This document shows, piece after piece, positions 34,842-44,962 of a DNA stretch of 54,343 nt. The DNA is from Candidatus Pollutiaquabacter sp. GTDB lineage: Bacteria > Bacteroidota > Bacteroidia > AKYH767-A > 2013-40CM-41-45. The notes below the pieces were generated by a model. That model was given only the letters and a program-made list of their open reading frames with translations. It was not told where the DNA came from and made no database searches. The position numbers and the translations under genes were made by a program. The stretch lies in contig CANIAS010000014.1 of the NCBI GenBank assembly GCA_947465495.1, forward strand, positions 1-54,343, read 5' to 3'. The stretch's first letter is position 1; each line of letters starts with the position of its first letter.

Positions 34842-35369
34842 ATGAAACGTGAAGAAAAAGAAGTAATCATCAGCTCAATTGCTGAGTTACTCGAAAAATA
34901 CCCGAATGTATATGTGGCGGACACGTCCGCTCTTACCGTCGAAAAGACGAACCAGCTTCGCCGCACTTGTTTCGCTAAAGGCGTAAAAATGCTGGTGGCC
35001 AAGAATACCTTGATCCGCACAGCTATGCAACGCCGTGACGATACCGCTTACAATGACATCTTTGGTGCTCTTAAAGGTACAAGTGCCTTGATGTTCTCCG
35101 AAACCGGAAACGTCCCTGCAAAGCTTATTAAGGAATTCCGTAAAGCCGGTAACGACAAACCACTTCTCAAAGGTGCTTATATCGATACCGCGGTGTTCTT
35201 GGGAGATACATCCCTCGATCAGCTTGTCGCTATCAAGTCTAAGAATGAATTGATCGGTGACATCATCGGTTTACTCCAATCACCAGCACGCAACGTCGTT
35301 TCTGCTCTCCAAAGCAGTGGCGGAAAGTTGGCCGGTATCGTAAAAACACTCTCCGAGCGCGCAGCCTAA
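34842..35369 (+). CDS. rplJ: Large-subunit ribosomal protein L10
   Basis: 175 residues. L10 anchors the L7/L12 dimers to the ribosome stalk base. The N-terminal domain contains SSIAELLEKYPNVYVADTSA and the rRNA-binding LRRTCFAKGVKMLVAKNTLI. The C-terminal helix (about 140-175, LLQSPARNVVSALQSSGGKL) binds L7/L12. Only 37 bases separate it from rplA and 82 from rplL. Confidence 0.98.
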   Translation: MKREEKEVIISSIAELLEKYPNVYVADTSALTVEKTNQLRRTCFAKGVKMLVAKNTLIRTAMQRRDDTAYNDIFGALKGTSALMFSETGNVPAKLIKEFRKAGNDKPLLKGAYIDTAVFLGDTSLDQLVAIKSKNELIGDIIGLLQSPARNVVSALQSSGGKLAGIVKTLSERAA

Positions 35370-35451
35370 GAGAATCAGTAAAGAATGCTTCCAATACCAA
35401 TATATTACAATCACTAACAAAGAAATCATTAACAATTAAAACTAAATAACA

Positions 35452-35829
35452 ATGGCAGACCTGAAAGCATTTGCAGAACAGCTCGTTAACCTTTCTGTAA
35501 AAGACGTAAATGAACTCGCGAAAATCCTTAAGGATGAGTATGGAATCGAACCAGCAGCAGCAGCTGTAGCTGTAGCTGTAGGTGGTGGTGGCGCAGAAGG
35601 TGGCGCTGTAGCTGAGAAAACCAGCTTCGACGTTATCCTGAAAAGCCCAGGCGGTGCAAAACTGAATATCGTTAAGCTCGTTAAAGACATCACCGGTCTT
35701 GGTTTGAAAGAAGCGAAAGACCTCGTTGACGGTGCTCCTAAGCCAGTCAAAGAAGGTGTTTCTAAAGATGAGGCGAACGCTATCAAAGCACAACTCGAAG
35801 AGGCAGGAGCTGAGGTTGAGGTTAAGTAA
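35452..35829 (+). CDS. rplL: Large-subunit ribosomal protein L7/L12
   Basis: 125 residues. The N-terminal dimerisation helices (1-35) are followed by an Ala/Gly/Val hinge ([17 protein letters not shown]) and the C-terminal factor-binding domain with [40 protein letters not shown] and [10 protein letters not shown]. It recruits translational GTPases. A strong hairpin follows before rpoB, which should set different levels for L7/L12 and polymerase. Confidence 0.98.
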   Translation: MADLKAFAEQLVNLSVKDVNELAKILKDEYGIEPAAAAVAVAVGGGGAEGGAVAEKTSFDVILKSPGGAKLNIVKLVKDITGLGLKEAKDLVDGAPKPVKEGVSKDEANAIKAQLEEAGAEVEVK

Positions 35830-35854
35830 GGCTTCGGCGCCTGTTGGCTTGTTC

Positions 35855-35902
35855 TATAGACCTTTCCCCGGAACTCCGGGGATTGGTCTATAATCTTTTT
35901 TT
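35855..35902 (+). terminator. Attenuator-like hairpin between rplL and rpoB
   Basis: An outer stem TATAGACC / GGTCTATA (35855-35862 and 35885-35892) holds an inner stem TCCCCGG / CCGGGGA (35865-35871 and 35876-35882) with loop AACT, followed after three bases by seven Ts (35896-35902). As rpoB and rpoC lie downstream in the same direction with no other obvious promoter, this is best read as a partial terminator (attenuator) or RNase III-type processing site, as known in the same place in E. coli. Confidence 0.8.
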
Positions 35903-35977
35903 AATAGGCGAGGTTGTAACGTGCCTCCTCGCAGGTTAAAAAATCTCTAATTCCTGACCCGAAAACCCTTCCTAACC

Positions 35978-38900
35978 GTGTCCAACGCCCTCATTACCTC
36001 AACTAAACGGATTAACTTCTCCCGTACTAAGAATCCGATCGATTATCCGGATTTTCTGGAGATCCAACTTAAATCCTTCCAGGATTTTTTCCAGCTTGAA
36101 ACAACGGCTGATAACCGTCAGGCAGAAGGCCTGTTTAAAGTATTTAGTGAGAACTTTCCAATCTCGGATTCTCGCAATAATTTCGTACTCGAATTCCTCG
36201 ACTACTTTATCGACCCTCCTCGCTATTCCATCGAAGAATGCATAGAGCGTGGCTTGACTTATAGCGTTCCGCTGAAAGCCAAATTGAAACTCTATTGTAC
36301 CGATCCGGAACACGAAGATTTCGAAACCATCGTACAGGATGTCTATCTCGGACAGATTCCGTACATGACACCGAAAGGTACATTTGTTATCAACGGCGCA
36401 GAACGAGTAATCGTTTCTCAGTTGCACCGTTCTCCAGGTGTATTCTTCGGACAAAGCCGTCACGCGAACGGTACCAAATTGTACTCCGCGCGTGTCATCC
36501 CATTCAAGGGATCTTGGATCGAGTTCGCTACTGACATTAACAATGTCATGTATGCCTACATCGATCGTAAGAAGAAATTCCCTGTAACTACGCTCCTCCG
36601 TGCAATCGGATACCAAAATGACAAAGACATTCTAGAAATCTTCGGCCTTGCTGATGAATTCAAGGTGACGAAGTCAGGTATCAAATCTGTTCTCGGTCGT
36701 AAGCTCGCAGCTCGTGTACTTAAAACATGGGTCGAGGATTTCGTCGATGAAGATACCGGTGAAGTCGTTTCCATCGAACGTAATGAAGTGATTATCGAGC
36801 GTGAAATTATCCTCGAAGAACATCACCTTGACCAGATCATTGATTCTGGTGTCAAGTCGATTATTCTTCATAAGGAAGATGTCAGCTCTGGTGATTATTC
36901 CATCATTTATAATACCCTTCAGAAAGATACTTCTAACTCTGAAAAAGAGGCTGTCGAACACATCTATCGCCAACTGCGTAACGCAGAACCACCGGATGAG
37001 GAAACAGCACGTGGCATCATCGACAAACTCTTTTTCTCAGATAAGCGTTACGATCTCGGAGACGTAGGTCGCTATCGCATCAACAAGAAGTTGGGACTAG
37101 AAATCGCTGAAGATACCAAGGTCCTTACGAAGATCGACATCATTTCCATCATCCGTCACCTGATTCAGTTGATCAACTCCAAAGCGGAGGTCGATGATAT
37201 CGATCACTTATCTAACCGTCGTGTTCGTACGGTGGGTGAGCAATTGTACTCCCAGTTCGGTGTAGGTCTTGCACGTATGGCCCGTACGATTCGTGAGCGT
37301 ATGAACGTTCGTGATAACGAAGTGTTCACGCCTTCGGATCTGATTAACGCGAAGACTCTTTCGTCTGTTATCAACTCATTCTTCGGTACCAATCAGCTTT
37401 CACAATTCATGGACCAGACCAATCCGTTGGCAGAGATTACGCACAAGCGTCGCCTCTCCGCACTCGGGCCTGGTGGTCTTTCTCGTGAGCGGGCTGGTTT
37501 CGAAGTTCGTGACGTACACTATACGCACTACGGTCGTTTGTGTACTATTGAAACTCCAGAAGGACCAAACATCGGTCTGATTTCTTCGCTGTGCGTTTAC
37601 GCTAAAATTAACAACCTCGGCTTCATCGAGACCCCTTACCGTACGGTTACCGCTGGTAAAGTAGATGTCAATAAGCCAGTTGTTTACCTTACTGCTGAAG
37701 AAGAAGATAATAAGGTTATCGCTAACGCGAATACGGAAGTAAGTGAAAAAGGAGACTTTGAAGACGCAAAGATCAAAGCCCGATATCAAGGTGACTTCCC
37801 CGTATTGGAAGGGGAGAAGATTGACCTTATGGATATCGCTCCGAATCAAATTGCTTCCATTGCTGCTTCCTTGATTCCGTTCCTTGAGCATGATGATGCT
37901 AACCGCGCCCTGATGGGATCGAACATGCAACGTCAGGCTGTTCCACTGCTTCGTCCACAAGCACCGATTGTTGGTACTGGTTTGGAAGGATTGATTGCCC
38001 GCGACTCTCGTGTGCTAATCAACGCAGAAGGTGATGGCGTCGTGGAATATGTAGATGCTAATGAAGTTACCATTCGTTATAGCCGTAAGGAACAGGAAAA
38101 ACAAGTCTCTTTCGAAGATGACCTGAAATCCTATACGCTTACCAAATTCCAGAAAACGAACCAAAGTACGTGTATGAACCTTAAGCCAATTGTTGTGAAA
38201 GGCCAGAAGGTTAAAAAAGGACAGGTGCTTTGTGAGGGTTACGCTACTCAAAATGGAGAATTAGCACTTGGACGTAACTTGAAAGTGGCGTTCATGCCAT
38301 GGAAGGGATACAACTTCGAAGATGCTATTGTAATCTCTGAGCGCGTGCTTCGGGAAGATATTTTCACGTCATTACACATCGACGAGTATAGTTTGGAAGT
38401 TCGCGACACAAAGCGTGGAATGGAAGAGCTGACTGCGGATATTCCAAACGTAAGCGAGGAAGCAACCCGTGAACTGGATGAAAACGGAATCATACGCGTA
38501 GGAGCTGAAGTCGGTGAAGGTGATATCCTGATTGGTAAAATCACACCAAAAGGGGAGACCGACCCTTCTCCGGAAGAGAAACTGCTTCGTGCCATCTTCG
38601 GTGATAAAGCCGGAGACGTGAAGGATGCTTCTCTAAAAGTTCCACCATCCGTGAAAGGTGTGGTAATCGATAAACGTTTGTTTTCTCGTGTTATCGCTAA
38701 AGATAAATCAGCGAAAAACGATGAGAAAGCGCAAATCGAAAAACTGGATAAAGAATACAACGTCCATGTTGCTGATCTGCACGAAAAGCTAATCGATAAA
38801 TTGTTTGTATTGGTTAGTGGTAAGACTTCTCAAGGCGTAACCGATATCTTCAAAGAAGTAATTGTGCCAAAGGGCGCGAAGTTCACTCAGAAGATGTTGT

Positions 38901-39796
38901 CAGAGATTAACTATGAAATGGTTGATCCTGATAAATGGACCACGGAGAAAGATCGTAACGATTTGATCAAGCAATTGCTGCATAATTTCCGCATCAAGTT
39001 CAACGAAGTCACCGGTCTCTACAAGCGCAAGAAATTCGCGCTGACCATTGGTGATGAACTACCTGCTGGTATCGTTCAAATGGCCAAGGTTTATATCGCT
39101 AAGAAGCGTAAGCTGAAAGTAGGGGATAAGATGGCTGGTCGTCACGGTAACAAAGGGATTGTTGCTAAAATCGTTCGCGATGAAGATATGCCGTTCCTTC
39201 CTGATGGAACACCAGTAGATATCGTGTTGAACCCACTGGGTGTACCTTCGCGAATGAACTTGGGGCAGATCTATGAAACGATTCTTGCTTGGGCCGGTGA
39301 AAAATTGGACATGAAGTTCGCTACACCAATCTTTGATGGTGCTTCCCTCGAACAAATCGATGATTACGTCTCTAAAGCAGGTCTTCCGAAATTTGGCAGT
39401 ACTCACTTGCAAGATGGACTTACCGGAGAGCGCTTCGACCAGCCTGCAACTGTAGGTATCATCTACATGATGAAACTCGGTCACATGGTTGACGATAAAA
39501 TGCACGCTCGCTCCATCGGACCGTATTCTTTGATTACGCAACAGCCACTGGGTGGTAAAGCACAGTTCGGAGGTCAGCGTTTTGGTGAAATGGAAGTATG
39601 GGCACTCGAAGCCTTCGGTGCTTCGAATATCCTCCAGGAGATTCTTACAGTTAAGTCAGACGATGTTATCGGCCGCGCTAAGACCTATGAATCGATTGTG
39701 AAGGGTGAAAACCTGCCTACTCCCGGAATTCCGGAATCCTTTAACGTATTGCTCCATGAACTTCGTGGCTTGTGCCTGAAGGTTACCTTGGACTAA
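35978..39796 (+). CDS. rpoB: DNA-directed RNA polymerase subunit beta
   Basis: 1272 residues, starting with GTG at 35978 ([16 protein letters not shown]). With beta' it forms the catalytic crab-claw. The rifampicin cluster, from about residue 473, is [20 protein letters not shown] followed by ALGPGG. The residues equivalent to E. coli Asp516, His526 and Ser531 are intact, so it is predicted rifampicin-sensitive. Other conserved parts are [38 protein letters not shown] and [20 protein letters not shown]. The gene lies 148 bases after rplL, with the attenuator-like hairpin between them, and 51 bases before rpoC. Confidence 0.99.
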   Translation: MSNALITSTKRINFSRTKNPIDYPDFLEIQLKSFQDFFQLETTADNRQAEGLFKVFSENFPISDSRNNFVLEFLDYFIDPPRYSIEECIERGLTYSVPLKAKLKLYCTDPEHEDFETIVQDVYLGQIPYMTPKGTFVINGAERVIVSQLHRSPGVFFGQSRHANGTKLYSARVIPFKGSWIEFATDINNVMYAYIDRKKKFPVTTLLRAIGYQNDKDILEIFGLADEFKVTKSGIKSVLGRKLAARVLKTWVEDFVDEDTGEVVSIERNEVIIEREIILEEHHLDQIIDSGVKSIILHKEDVSSGDYSIIYNTLQKDTSNSEKEAVEHIYRQLRNAEPPDEETARGIIDKLFFSDKRYDLGDVGRYRINKKLGLEIAEDTKVLTKIDIISIIRHLIQLINSKAEVDDIDHLSNRRVRTVGEQLYSQFGVGLARMARTIRERMNVRDNEVFTPSDLINAKTLSSVINSFFGTNQLSQFMDQTNPLAEITHKRRLSALGPGGLSRERAGFEVRDVHYTHYGRLCTIETPEGPNIGLISSLCVYAKINNLGFIETPYRTVTAGKVDVNKPVVYLTAEEEDNKVIANANTEVSEKGDFEDAKIKARYQGDFPVLEGEKIDLMDIAPNQIASIAASLIPFLEHDDANRALMGSNMQRQAVPLLRPQAPIVGTGLEGLIARDSRVLINAEGDGVVEYVDANEVTIRYSRKEQEKQVSFEDDLKSYTLTKFQKTNQSTCMNLKPIVVKGQKVKKGQVLCEGYATQNGELALGRNLKVAFMPWKGYNFEDAIVISERVLREDIFTSLHIDEYSLEVRDTKRGMEELTADIPNVSEEATRELDENGIIRVGAEVGEGDILIGKITPKGETDPSPEEKLLRAIFGDKAGDVKDASLKVPPSVKGVVIDKRLFSRVIAKDKSAKNDEKAQIEKLDKEYNVHVADLHEKLIDKLFVLVSGKTSQGVTDIFKEVIVPKGAKFTQKMLSEINYEMVDPDKWTTEKDRNDLIKQLLHNFRIKFNEVTGLYKRKKFALTIGDELPAGIVQMAKVYIAKKRKLKVGDKMAGRHGNKGIVAKIVRDEDMPFLPDGTPVDIVLNPLGVPSRMNLGQIYETILAWAGEKLDMKFATPIFDGASLEQIDDYVSKAGLPKFGSTHLQDGLTGERFDQPATVGIIYMMKLGHMVDDKMHARSIGPYSLITQQPLGGKAQFGGQRFGEMEVWALEAFGASNILQEILTVKSDDVIGRAKTYESIVKGENLPTPGIPESFNVLLHELRGLCLKVTLD

Positions 39797-39847
39797 TCGT
39801 CGGGTATTTACCGGAAACCTACTTTCAAACTCATTACGAAAAAGAAA

Positions 39848-42800
39848 ATGGCAAATAGAAAAGAAATAAAAATCAAATCGAATTTCACCAAGATTATCAT
39901 CAGCTTGTCCTCTCCAGAGAACATTCTGGAGCAATCAAGTGGTGAGGTCTTGAAGCCGGAAACGATCAATTACCGGACGTATAAGCCAGAGCGTGATGGT
40001 CTGTTCTGTGAACGGATCTTCGGGCCGGTCAAAGACTGGGAATGTCACTGCGGTAAATACAAACGCATCCGCTATAAAGGAATCGTTTGCGATCGTTGTG
40101 GTGTTGAAGTGACCGAGAAGAAAGTTCGCCGCGAGCGAATGGGGCACATTAGTTTGACGGTTCCAGTTGCTCACATCTGGTACTTCCGTTCTTTGCCTAA
40201 CAAAATCGGCTATCTGTTGGGATTACCAACCAAGAAGCTGGATATGATCATTTACTATGAAAGGTATGTGGTCATCCACCCAGGTATTAAGGCAGCCGAT
40301 GGTATTAAATACCTCGACTTTTTGACCGAGGAGGAGTACCTCCAGATTTTGGAGAACTTGCCGAAAGATAATCAGCATCTCGATGATACGGATCCGAATA
40401 AATTCATCGCCAAAATGGGCGCTGATGCGTTGTACGATCTCTTGTCTCGTCTTGATCTCGATGGACTTTCATACTCTCTTCGTCACCAGGCGAGCAATGA
40501 AACATCGCAGCAACGTAAAAATGAAGCTCTCAAACGTCTTAACGTGGTGGAGGCCTTCCGTTCTGCTAATCAGCACATCGAGAATCGTCCTGAATGGATG
40601 ATTGTGAAAGTAGTTCCTGTTATTCCACCAGAATTACGCCCACTCGTTCCACTGGATGGAGGTCGTTTTGCAACCTCCGACCTGAACGATCTATATCGTC
40701 GTGTAATCATTCGTAACAACCGACTGAAGCGACTGATTGAAATCAAAGCGCCGGATGTAATCTTGCGTAATGAGAAACGTATGTTGCAGGAAGCAGTTGA
40801 TTCACTTTTTGACAATAGTCGTAAGGTGAACGCTGTCAAGACAGAATCAAACCGTGCGTTGAAATCACTTTCGGATTCTCTGAAAGGTAAGCAAGGTCGC
40901 TTCCGTCAGAATCTCCTTGGTAAACGTGTGGACTACTCTGCACGTTCGGTCATTGTCGTAGGTCCAGAAATGAAGCTGCACGAGTGCGGTCTTCCAAAAG
41001 ATATGGCTGCCGAGCTGTTCAAGCCGTTCATCATCCGTAAAATGATTGAACGTGGTGTTGTAAAAACAGTTAAATCAGCTAAGAAGATCGTTGATCGCAA
41101 AGATCCACTGGTTTGGGATATTCTTGAGAATGTTCTTAAGGGTCACCCTGTTCTTCTCAACCGTGCTCCAACGCTTCACCGTTTAGGTATTCAGGCGTTC
41201 CAACCGAAACTGATCGAGGGTAAGGCTATCCAATTACACCCGCTGGTTTGTACGGCTTTCAACGCTGACTTTGACGGTGACCAAATGGCTGTGCACGTTC
41301 CGCTTGGAAATGCTGCAATCCTGGAAGCACAGATGCTCATGCTAGCATCTCATAACATTCTTAACCCTGCCAATGGCGCCCCTGTAACGGTGCCGTCTCA
41401 GGACATGGTACTCGGTCTATACTATATCACCAAAGAACGTAAGAGCGATGGTAATGTGAAAGTAAAAGGCGAGGGGATGAGTTTTTATTCAGCCGAAGAA
41501 GTAACGATTGCTTACAACGAAGGACGTGTCGAACTGCATGCTCCAATTAAAGTAAAAGTTCGCTTCATGCGCGACGGTATGATGGTTCACGATATGTTCG
41601 AAACCACTGTAGGACGCGTGCTCTTCAATAAAGTAGTTCCTGCTGAAGTTGGTTTCATCAACCAATTACTTACCAAAAAAGCGTTGCGCGACATCATCGG
41701 AGACATCCTTGATATCTGCGGTACAGCTAAAACTGCTAAGTTCCTTGATGATATCAAAGAACTCGGTTTCATGATGGCTTTCAAAGGCGGACTGTCATTC
41801 AATCTGGAAGATGTGAAAATTCCGGATGTGAAGGTGAAGCTGATTGGTAAAGCCAATGAAGAAGTGGATGAAGTGTTGAATAACTACAACATGGGTTTCA
41901 TCACCTACAACGAACGATACAACCAGATTATCGATATCTGGACACGTACAAGTTCACGTATCACTGAAACCTTGATGACGCAATTGAAAACTGACAAGCA
42001 GGGATTCAACTCCATCTTCATGATGTTGGATTCTGGTGCTCGTGGTTCTAAAGAGCAGATTCGCCAGTTGGGTGGTATGCGCGGACTGATGGCTAAACCA
42101 CAGAAAAGCGGTGCTACCGGTGGTGAGATTATCGAGAATCCGATTCTATCCAACTTTAAAGAAGGTCTCTCCATTCTTGAGTACTTTATTTCTACTCACG
42201 GTGCCCGTAAAGGTCTTGCCGATACAGCGTTGAAAACAGCTGATGCTGGTTACCTCACTCGTCGTTTGGTAGACGTAGCTCAGGATGTAATCATCACTGA
42301 TAACGATTGTGGTACGTTGCGTGGACTTGCCATGTCAGCTCTCAAAAACAATGAGGAAGTGGTTGAGTCACTCTATGACCGTATCCTCGGACGCGTTTCA
42401 GTTCATGATGTATTCCATCCGATTACTGGCGATTTGATGATTGCTTCTGGAGACGAAATCACGGATGTAAATGCAAGTCTCATTGAAGATTCGCCAGTTG
42501 AAACTGTTGAAATTCGCTCTGTATTGACGTGCGAATCCGATCGCGGTGTGTGTGCCAAATGTTATGGTCGAAACCTCGCAACGGGTCGAATGGTTCAAAA
42601 AGGAGAAGCGGTCGGTGTCATTGCAGCCCAATCTATCGGTGAGCCTGGTACTCAGCTTACGCTCCGTACGTTCCACGTCGGTGGTGTTGCGCAGAAAGGT
42701 GCATCCGATGCTGAAATCAAAGCTAAGTATGCTGGTCGCCTCGAGTTGGAAGACATTAAGACGGTTACTTCAAAAGACGGTTCTAAATCACAGGAGATTG

Positions 42801-44140
42801 TTATCGGTCGTTCCGGTGAAGCACGAATCATTGATGAGAATACCGGTGCAATTCTGGCTACTGCAAACATTCCATACGGTTCCAAATTGTATGTGAAGGA
42901 TAAGAAGATGGTCGAAAAGAACGAGTTGATTTGCGACTGGGATCCATACAATGCGGTCATCCTTTCAGAGTTCGGTGGTAAAATCGAATTTGACGCTATC
43001 GAAGAAGGTATCACCTTCCGTGAAGAGTCAGATGAACAAACTGGATACCGTGAAAAAGTAATTATCGAGACCCGTGATAAGACGAAGAACCCTGCTATTC
43101 GCATCGTTGATGAGAAGAAAGAGGTTGTTAAATCTTATAACATCCCAGTAGGCGCTCACATTATGGTAAACACAGGTGACAAAATCACTCCTGGTACCAT
43201 TTTGGTAAAAATTCCTCGTACAACTGGCCGTTCCGGCGATATCACAGGCGGTCTACCACGTGTTACCGAACTCTTTGAAGCCCGTAACCCTAGCAACCCT
43301 GCCGTGGTTAGTGAAATTGACGGTGTAGTTTCATACGGTGGTATTAAGCGTGGTAACCGTGAAATCATCATCACATCTCGTGATGGTGAAGTCAAGAAAT
43401 ACCTTGTTTCTCTGGCTAAGCACATTCTTGTCCAGGACAATGACTTCATCCGTGCAGGACATCCGCTGTCCGATGGTTCAATCAGTCCGGGTGATATTCT
43501 TGCCATTAAAGGTCCTTCGCAAGTTCAGGAGTACCTGGTCAATGAAGTTCAAGAGGTATACCGTATGCAGGGTGTTAAAATCAATGACAAGCACTTCGAA
43601 GTCATCGTTCGTCAGATGATGCGTAAAGTAATCATTGATGATCCGGGAGATACTGTATTCCTTGAACGTGAATATGTAGATCGTATCGACTTCATGAAAG
43701 AAAATGAAGAGGTTCGTGATAAAGTGGTTGTCCTTGATCCAGGTGATTCAACGGAATTGAAAGCCGGTCAGATCATCACGCTTCGTATGATGCGTGAAGA
43801 GAATTCCATCCTCAAGCGTAAAGACTTGAAGCCTATTGAAGCCCGTGACGCAATTCCAGCTACGTCCTCTCCAGTACTTCAAGGTATCACGCAAGCTTCC
43901 TTACATACCAAGAGCTGGATTTCGGCTGCTTCCTTCCAGGAGACCACTAAAGTTCTCAATGAGGCAGCAGTCAACGGAAAGATTGATGGACTTATGGGAC
44001 TGAAGGAGAATGTAATTGTAGGGCACCTCATTCCTGCTGGTACCGGTCTTCGTGAGTATGAAAAACTCATTGTTGGTTCTCAAGAGGAATATGACTTGCT
44101 GATGGCGTCTAAAGACGAAGAGCAATTTTCTTCTAATTGA
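39848..44140 (+). CDS. rpoC: DNA-directed RNA polymerase subunit beta'
   Basis: 1430 residues. The N-terminal zinc ribbon has Cys pairs in [20 protein letters not shown] (about 66-85). The catalytic Mg-binding motif [12 protein letters not shown] begins at residue 472. The rudder/bridge regions ([20 protein letters not shown]) and the trigger-loop segment ([20 protein letters not shown]) are present, as is the second zinc site [13 protein letters not shown]. The C-terminus has [20 protein letters not shown] and [16 protein letters not shown], as usual. It is followed by a strong terminator. Confidence 0.99.
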   Translation: MANRKEIKIKSNFTKIIISLSSPENILEQSSGEVLKPETINYRTYKPERDGLFCERIFGPVKDWECHCGKYKRIRYKGIVCDRCGVEVTEKKVRRERMGHISLTVPVAHIWYFRSLPNKIGYLLGLPTKKLDMIIYYERYVVIHPGIKAADGIKYLDFLTEEEYLQILENLPKDNQHLDDTDPNKFIAKMGADALYDLLSRLDLDGLSYSLRHQASNETSQQRKNEALKRLNVVEAFRSANQHIENRPEWMIVKVVPVIPPELRPLVPLDGGRFATSDLNDLYRRVIIRNNRLKRLIEIKAPDVILRNEKRMLQEAVDSLFDNSRKVNAVKTESNRALKSLSDSLKGKQGRFRQNLLGKRVDYSARSVIVVGPEMKLHECGLPKDMAAELFKPFIIRKMIERGVVKTVKSAKKIVDRKDPLVWDILENVLKGHPVLLNRAPTLHRLGIQAFQPKLIEGKAIQLHPLVCTAFNADFDGDQMAVHVPLGNAAILEAQMLMLASHNILNPANGAPVTVPSQDMVLGLYYITKERKSDGNVKVKGEGMSFYSAEEVTIAYNEGRVELHAPIKVKVRFMRDGMMVHDMFETTVGRVLFNKVVPAEVGFINQLLTKKALRDIIGDILDICGTAKTAKFLDDIKELGFMMAFKGGLSFNLEDVKIPDVKVKLIGKANEEVDEVLNNYNMGFITYNERYNQIIDIWTRTSSRITETLMTQLKTDKQGFNSIFMMLDSGARGSKEQIRQLGGMRGLMAKPQKSGATGGEIIENPILSNFKEGLSILEYFISTHGARKGLADTALKTADAGYLTRRLVDVAQDVIITDNDCGTLRGLAMSALKNNEEVVESLYDRILGRVSVHDVFHPITGDLMIASGDEITDVNASLIEDSPVETVEIRSVLTCESDRGVCAKCYGRNLATGRMVQKGEAVGVIAAQSIGEPGTQLTLRTFHVGGVAQKGASDAEIKAKYAGRLELEDIKTVTSKDGSKSQEIVIGRSGEARIIDENTGAILATANIPYGSKLYVKDKKMVEKNELICDWDPYNAVILSEFGGKIEFDAIEEGITFREESDEQTGYREKVIIETRDKTKNPAIRIVDEKKEVVKSYNIPVGAHIMVNTGDKITPGTILVKIPRTTGRSGDITGGLPRVTELFEARNPSNPAVVSEIDGVVSYGGIKRGNREIIITSRDGEVKKYLVSLAKHILVQDNDFIRAGHPLSDGSISPGDILAIKGPSQVQEYLVNEVQEVYRMQGVKINDKHFEVIVRQMMRKVIIDDPGDTVFLEREYVDRIDFMKENEEVRDKVVVLDPGDSTELKAGQIITLRMMREENSILKRKDLKPIEARDAIPATSSPVLQGITQASLHTKSWISAASFQETTKVLNEAAVNGKIDGLMGLKENVIVGHLIPAGTGLREYEKLIVGSQEEYDLLMASKDEEQFSSN

Positions 44141-44163
44141 TCACTATCGAGTAGCTTAGAAGA

Positions 44164-44201
44164 AGGTCCGGTTGCTATGAGTGCAACCGGATCTTTTTTT
44201 T
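44164..44201 (+). terminator. Intrinsic terminator of the rpoBC operon
   Basis: An 11-base-pair stem, GGTCCGGTTGC at 44165-44175 with GCAACCGGATC at 44183-44193 (one G-U), loop of 7, then eight Ts (44194-44201). Twenty-four bases after the rpoC stop. Confidence 0.92.
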
Positions 44202-44248
44202 ATCGTTTTTAAATGGATATTTGTTAAGTAAAAAAACTTCATTACATC

Positions 44249-44563
44249 ATGGAAGACAATCAAAATCATCAGAATCAATTGAACATAGAGCTGTCCGAAG
44301 AGATAGCAGATGGTATTTATTCAAATTTGGCCATCATTACACATAGTAATGCTGAATTTGTCGTTGACTTTGTGAAAGTGATGCCAGGAGTTCCTAAGGC
44401 AAAAGTGAAATCACGCATATTGTTGACGCCTCAACATGCCAAACGACTGCTTTCAGCCCTGGCAGATAACATTTCCAAATACGAAGCAGTACATGGTACC
44501 ATTAAGCCAACCGAGTCCATTGGTATTCCAATGAATTTCGGCGGTCCAACTGCTCAAGCGTAA
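44249..44563 (+). CDS. DUF3467 family protein
   Basis: 104 residues, cytoplasmic, no signal. The core (about 10-95) reads LNIELSEEIADGIYSNLAII, THSNAEFVVDFVKVMPG, VKSRILLTPQHAKRLLSAL and YEAVHGTI, the DUF3467 pattern. This family typically sits just after rpoC in Bacteroidota and has no established function. It is separated from rpoC by a strong terminator and has its own terminator, so it is expressed independently. The tail IPMNFGGPTAQA is disordered-looking. Confidence 0.9.
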   Translation: MEDNQNHQNQLNIELSEEIADGIYSNLAIITHSNAEFVVDFVKVMPGVPKAKVKSRILLTPQHAKRLLSALADNISKYEAVHGTIKPTESIGIPMNFGGPTAQA

Positions 44564-44572
44564 GTAATTTTC

Positions 44573-44597
44573 AAAACCCGGTTCTGCCGGGTTTTTT
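44573..44597. terminator. Bidirectional terminator between DUF3467 and the small membrane protein
   Basis: AAAACCCGG / CCGGGTTTT (44573-44581 and 44587-44595) with loop TTCTG has Ts on the plus side (44592-44597) and Ts on the minus side (complement of A44573-44576). It lies between two convergent stop codons at 44563 and 44599. Confidence 0.88.
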
Positions 44598-44598
44598 A

Positions 44599-44955
44599 TT
44601 AATTCTTCTTGGATCGGTAGCTTCCATTCAATAATTCCATGAAGTAATAATAAAGCATGGATAGTAATCCTGTAACGAAGAAAATGACAGCGATGTCGCG
44701 TGTGGAATCATGTAGGTAGAACTCGCCAATCATCCATATTGAGTTTGCGCATATCCACATGCAGATGGCAATGTTGTGCATTAGCTCTTCACGGTTCTTC
44801 CTGTTTTTCCAAGTGATAAATAATGCCAGTGCAAGTGTCGGAACGATCATAATGATTCCTGCAGGCTTGGATAAAGTCACCCAGCAGAGGTCTTTTACCA
44901 GCCAGAGTAGGATGTGAAAGTTCTCGAACTTTCTGATTTTACGGAGTGGTTCCAT
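44599..44955 (-). CDS. Small integral membrane protein, unknown function
   Basis: 118 residues with about four hydrophobic helices: ILLWLVKDLCWVTLS, AGIIMIVPTLALALFITW, NIAICMWICANSIWMIGEF and IAVIFFVTGLLSMLYYYFM. Basic loops (KNRKNREEL) and the tail SYRSKKN put both ends on the cytoplasmic side. No catalytic motif is seen. It starts 7 bases after the patatin-type gene stops, so the two are cotranscribed, but I cannot assign a function. Confidence 0.7.
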   Translation of the reverse strand: MEPLRKIRKFENFHILLWLVKDLCWVTLSKPAGIIMIVPTLALALFITWKNRKNREELMHNIAICMWICANSIWMIGEFYLHDSTRDIAVIFFVTGLLSMLYYYFMELLNGSYRSKKN

Positions 44956-44962
44956 ACCATGT

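Noticed and set aside
35263-35793. Open frames antisense to rplJ and rplL
   Set aside because: Shadows of strongly codon-biased ribosomal protein genes.
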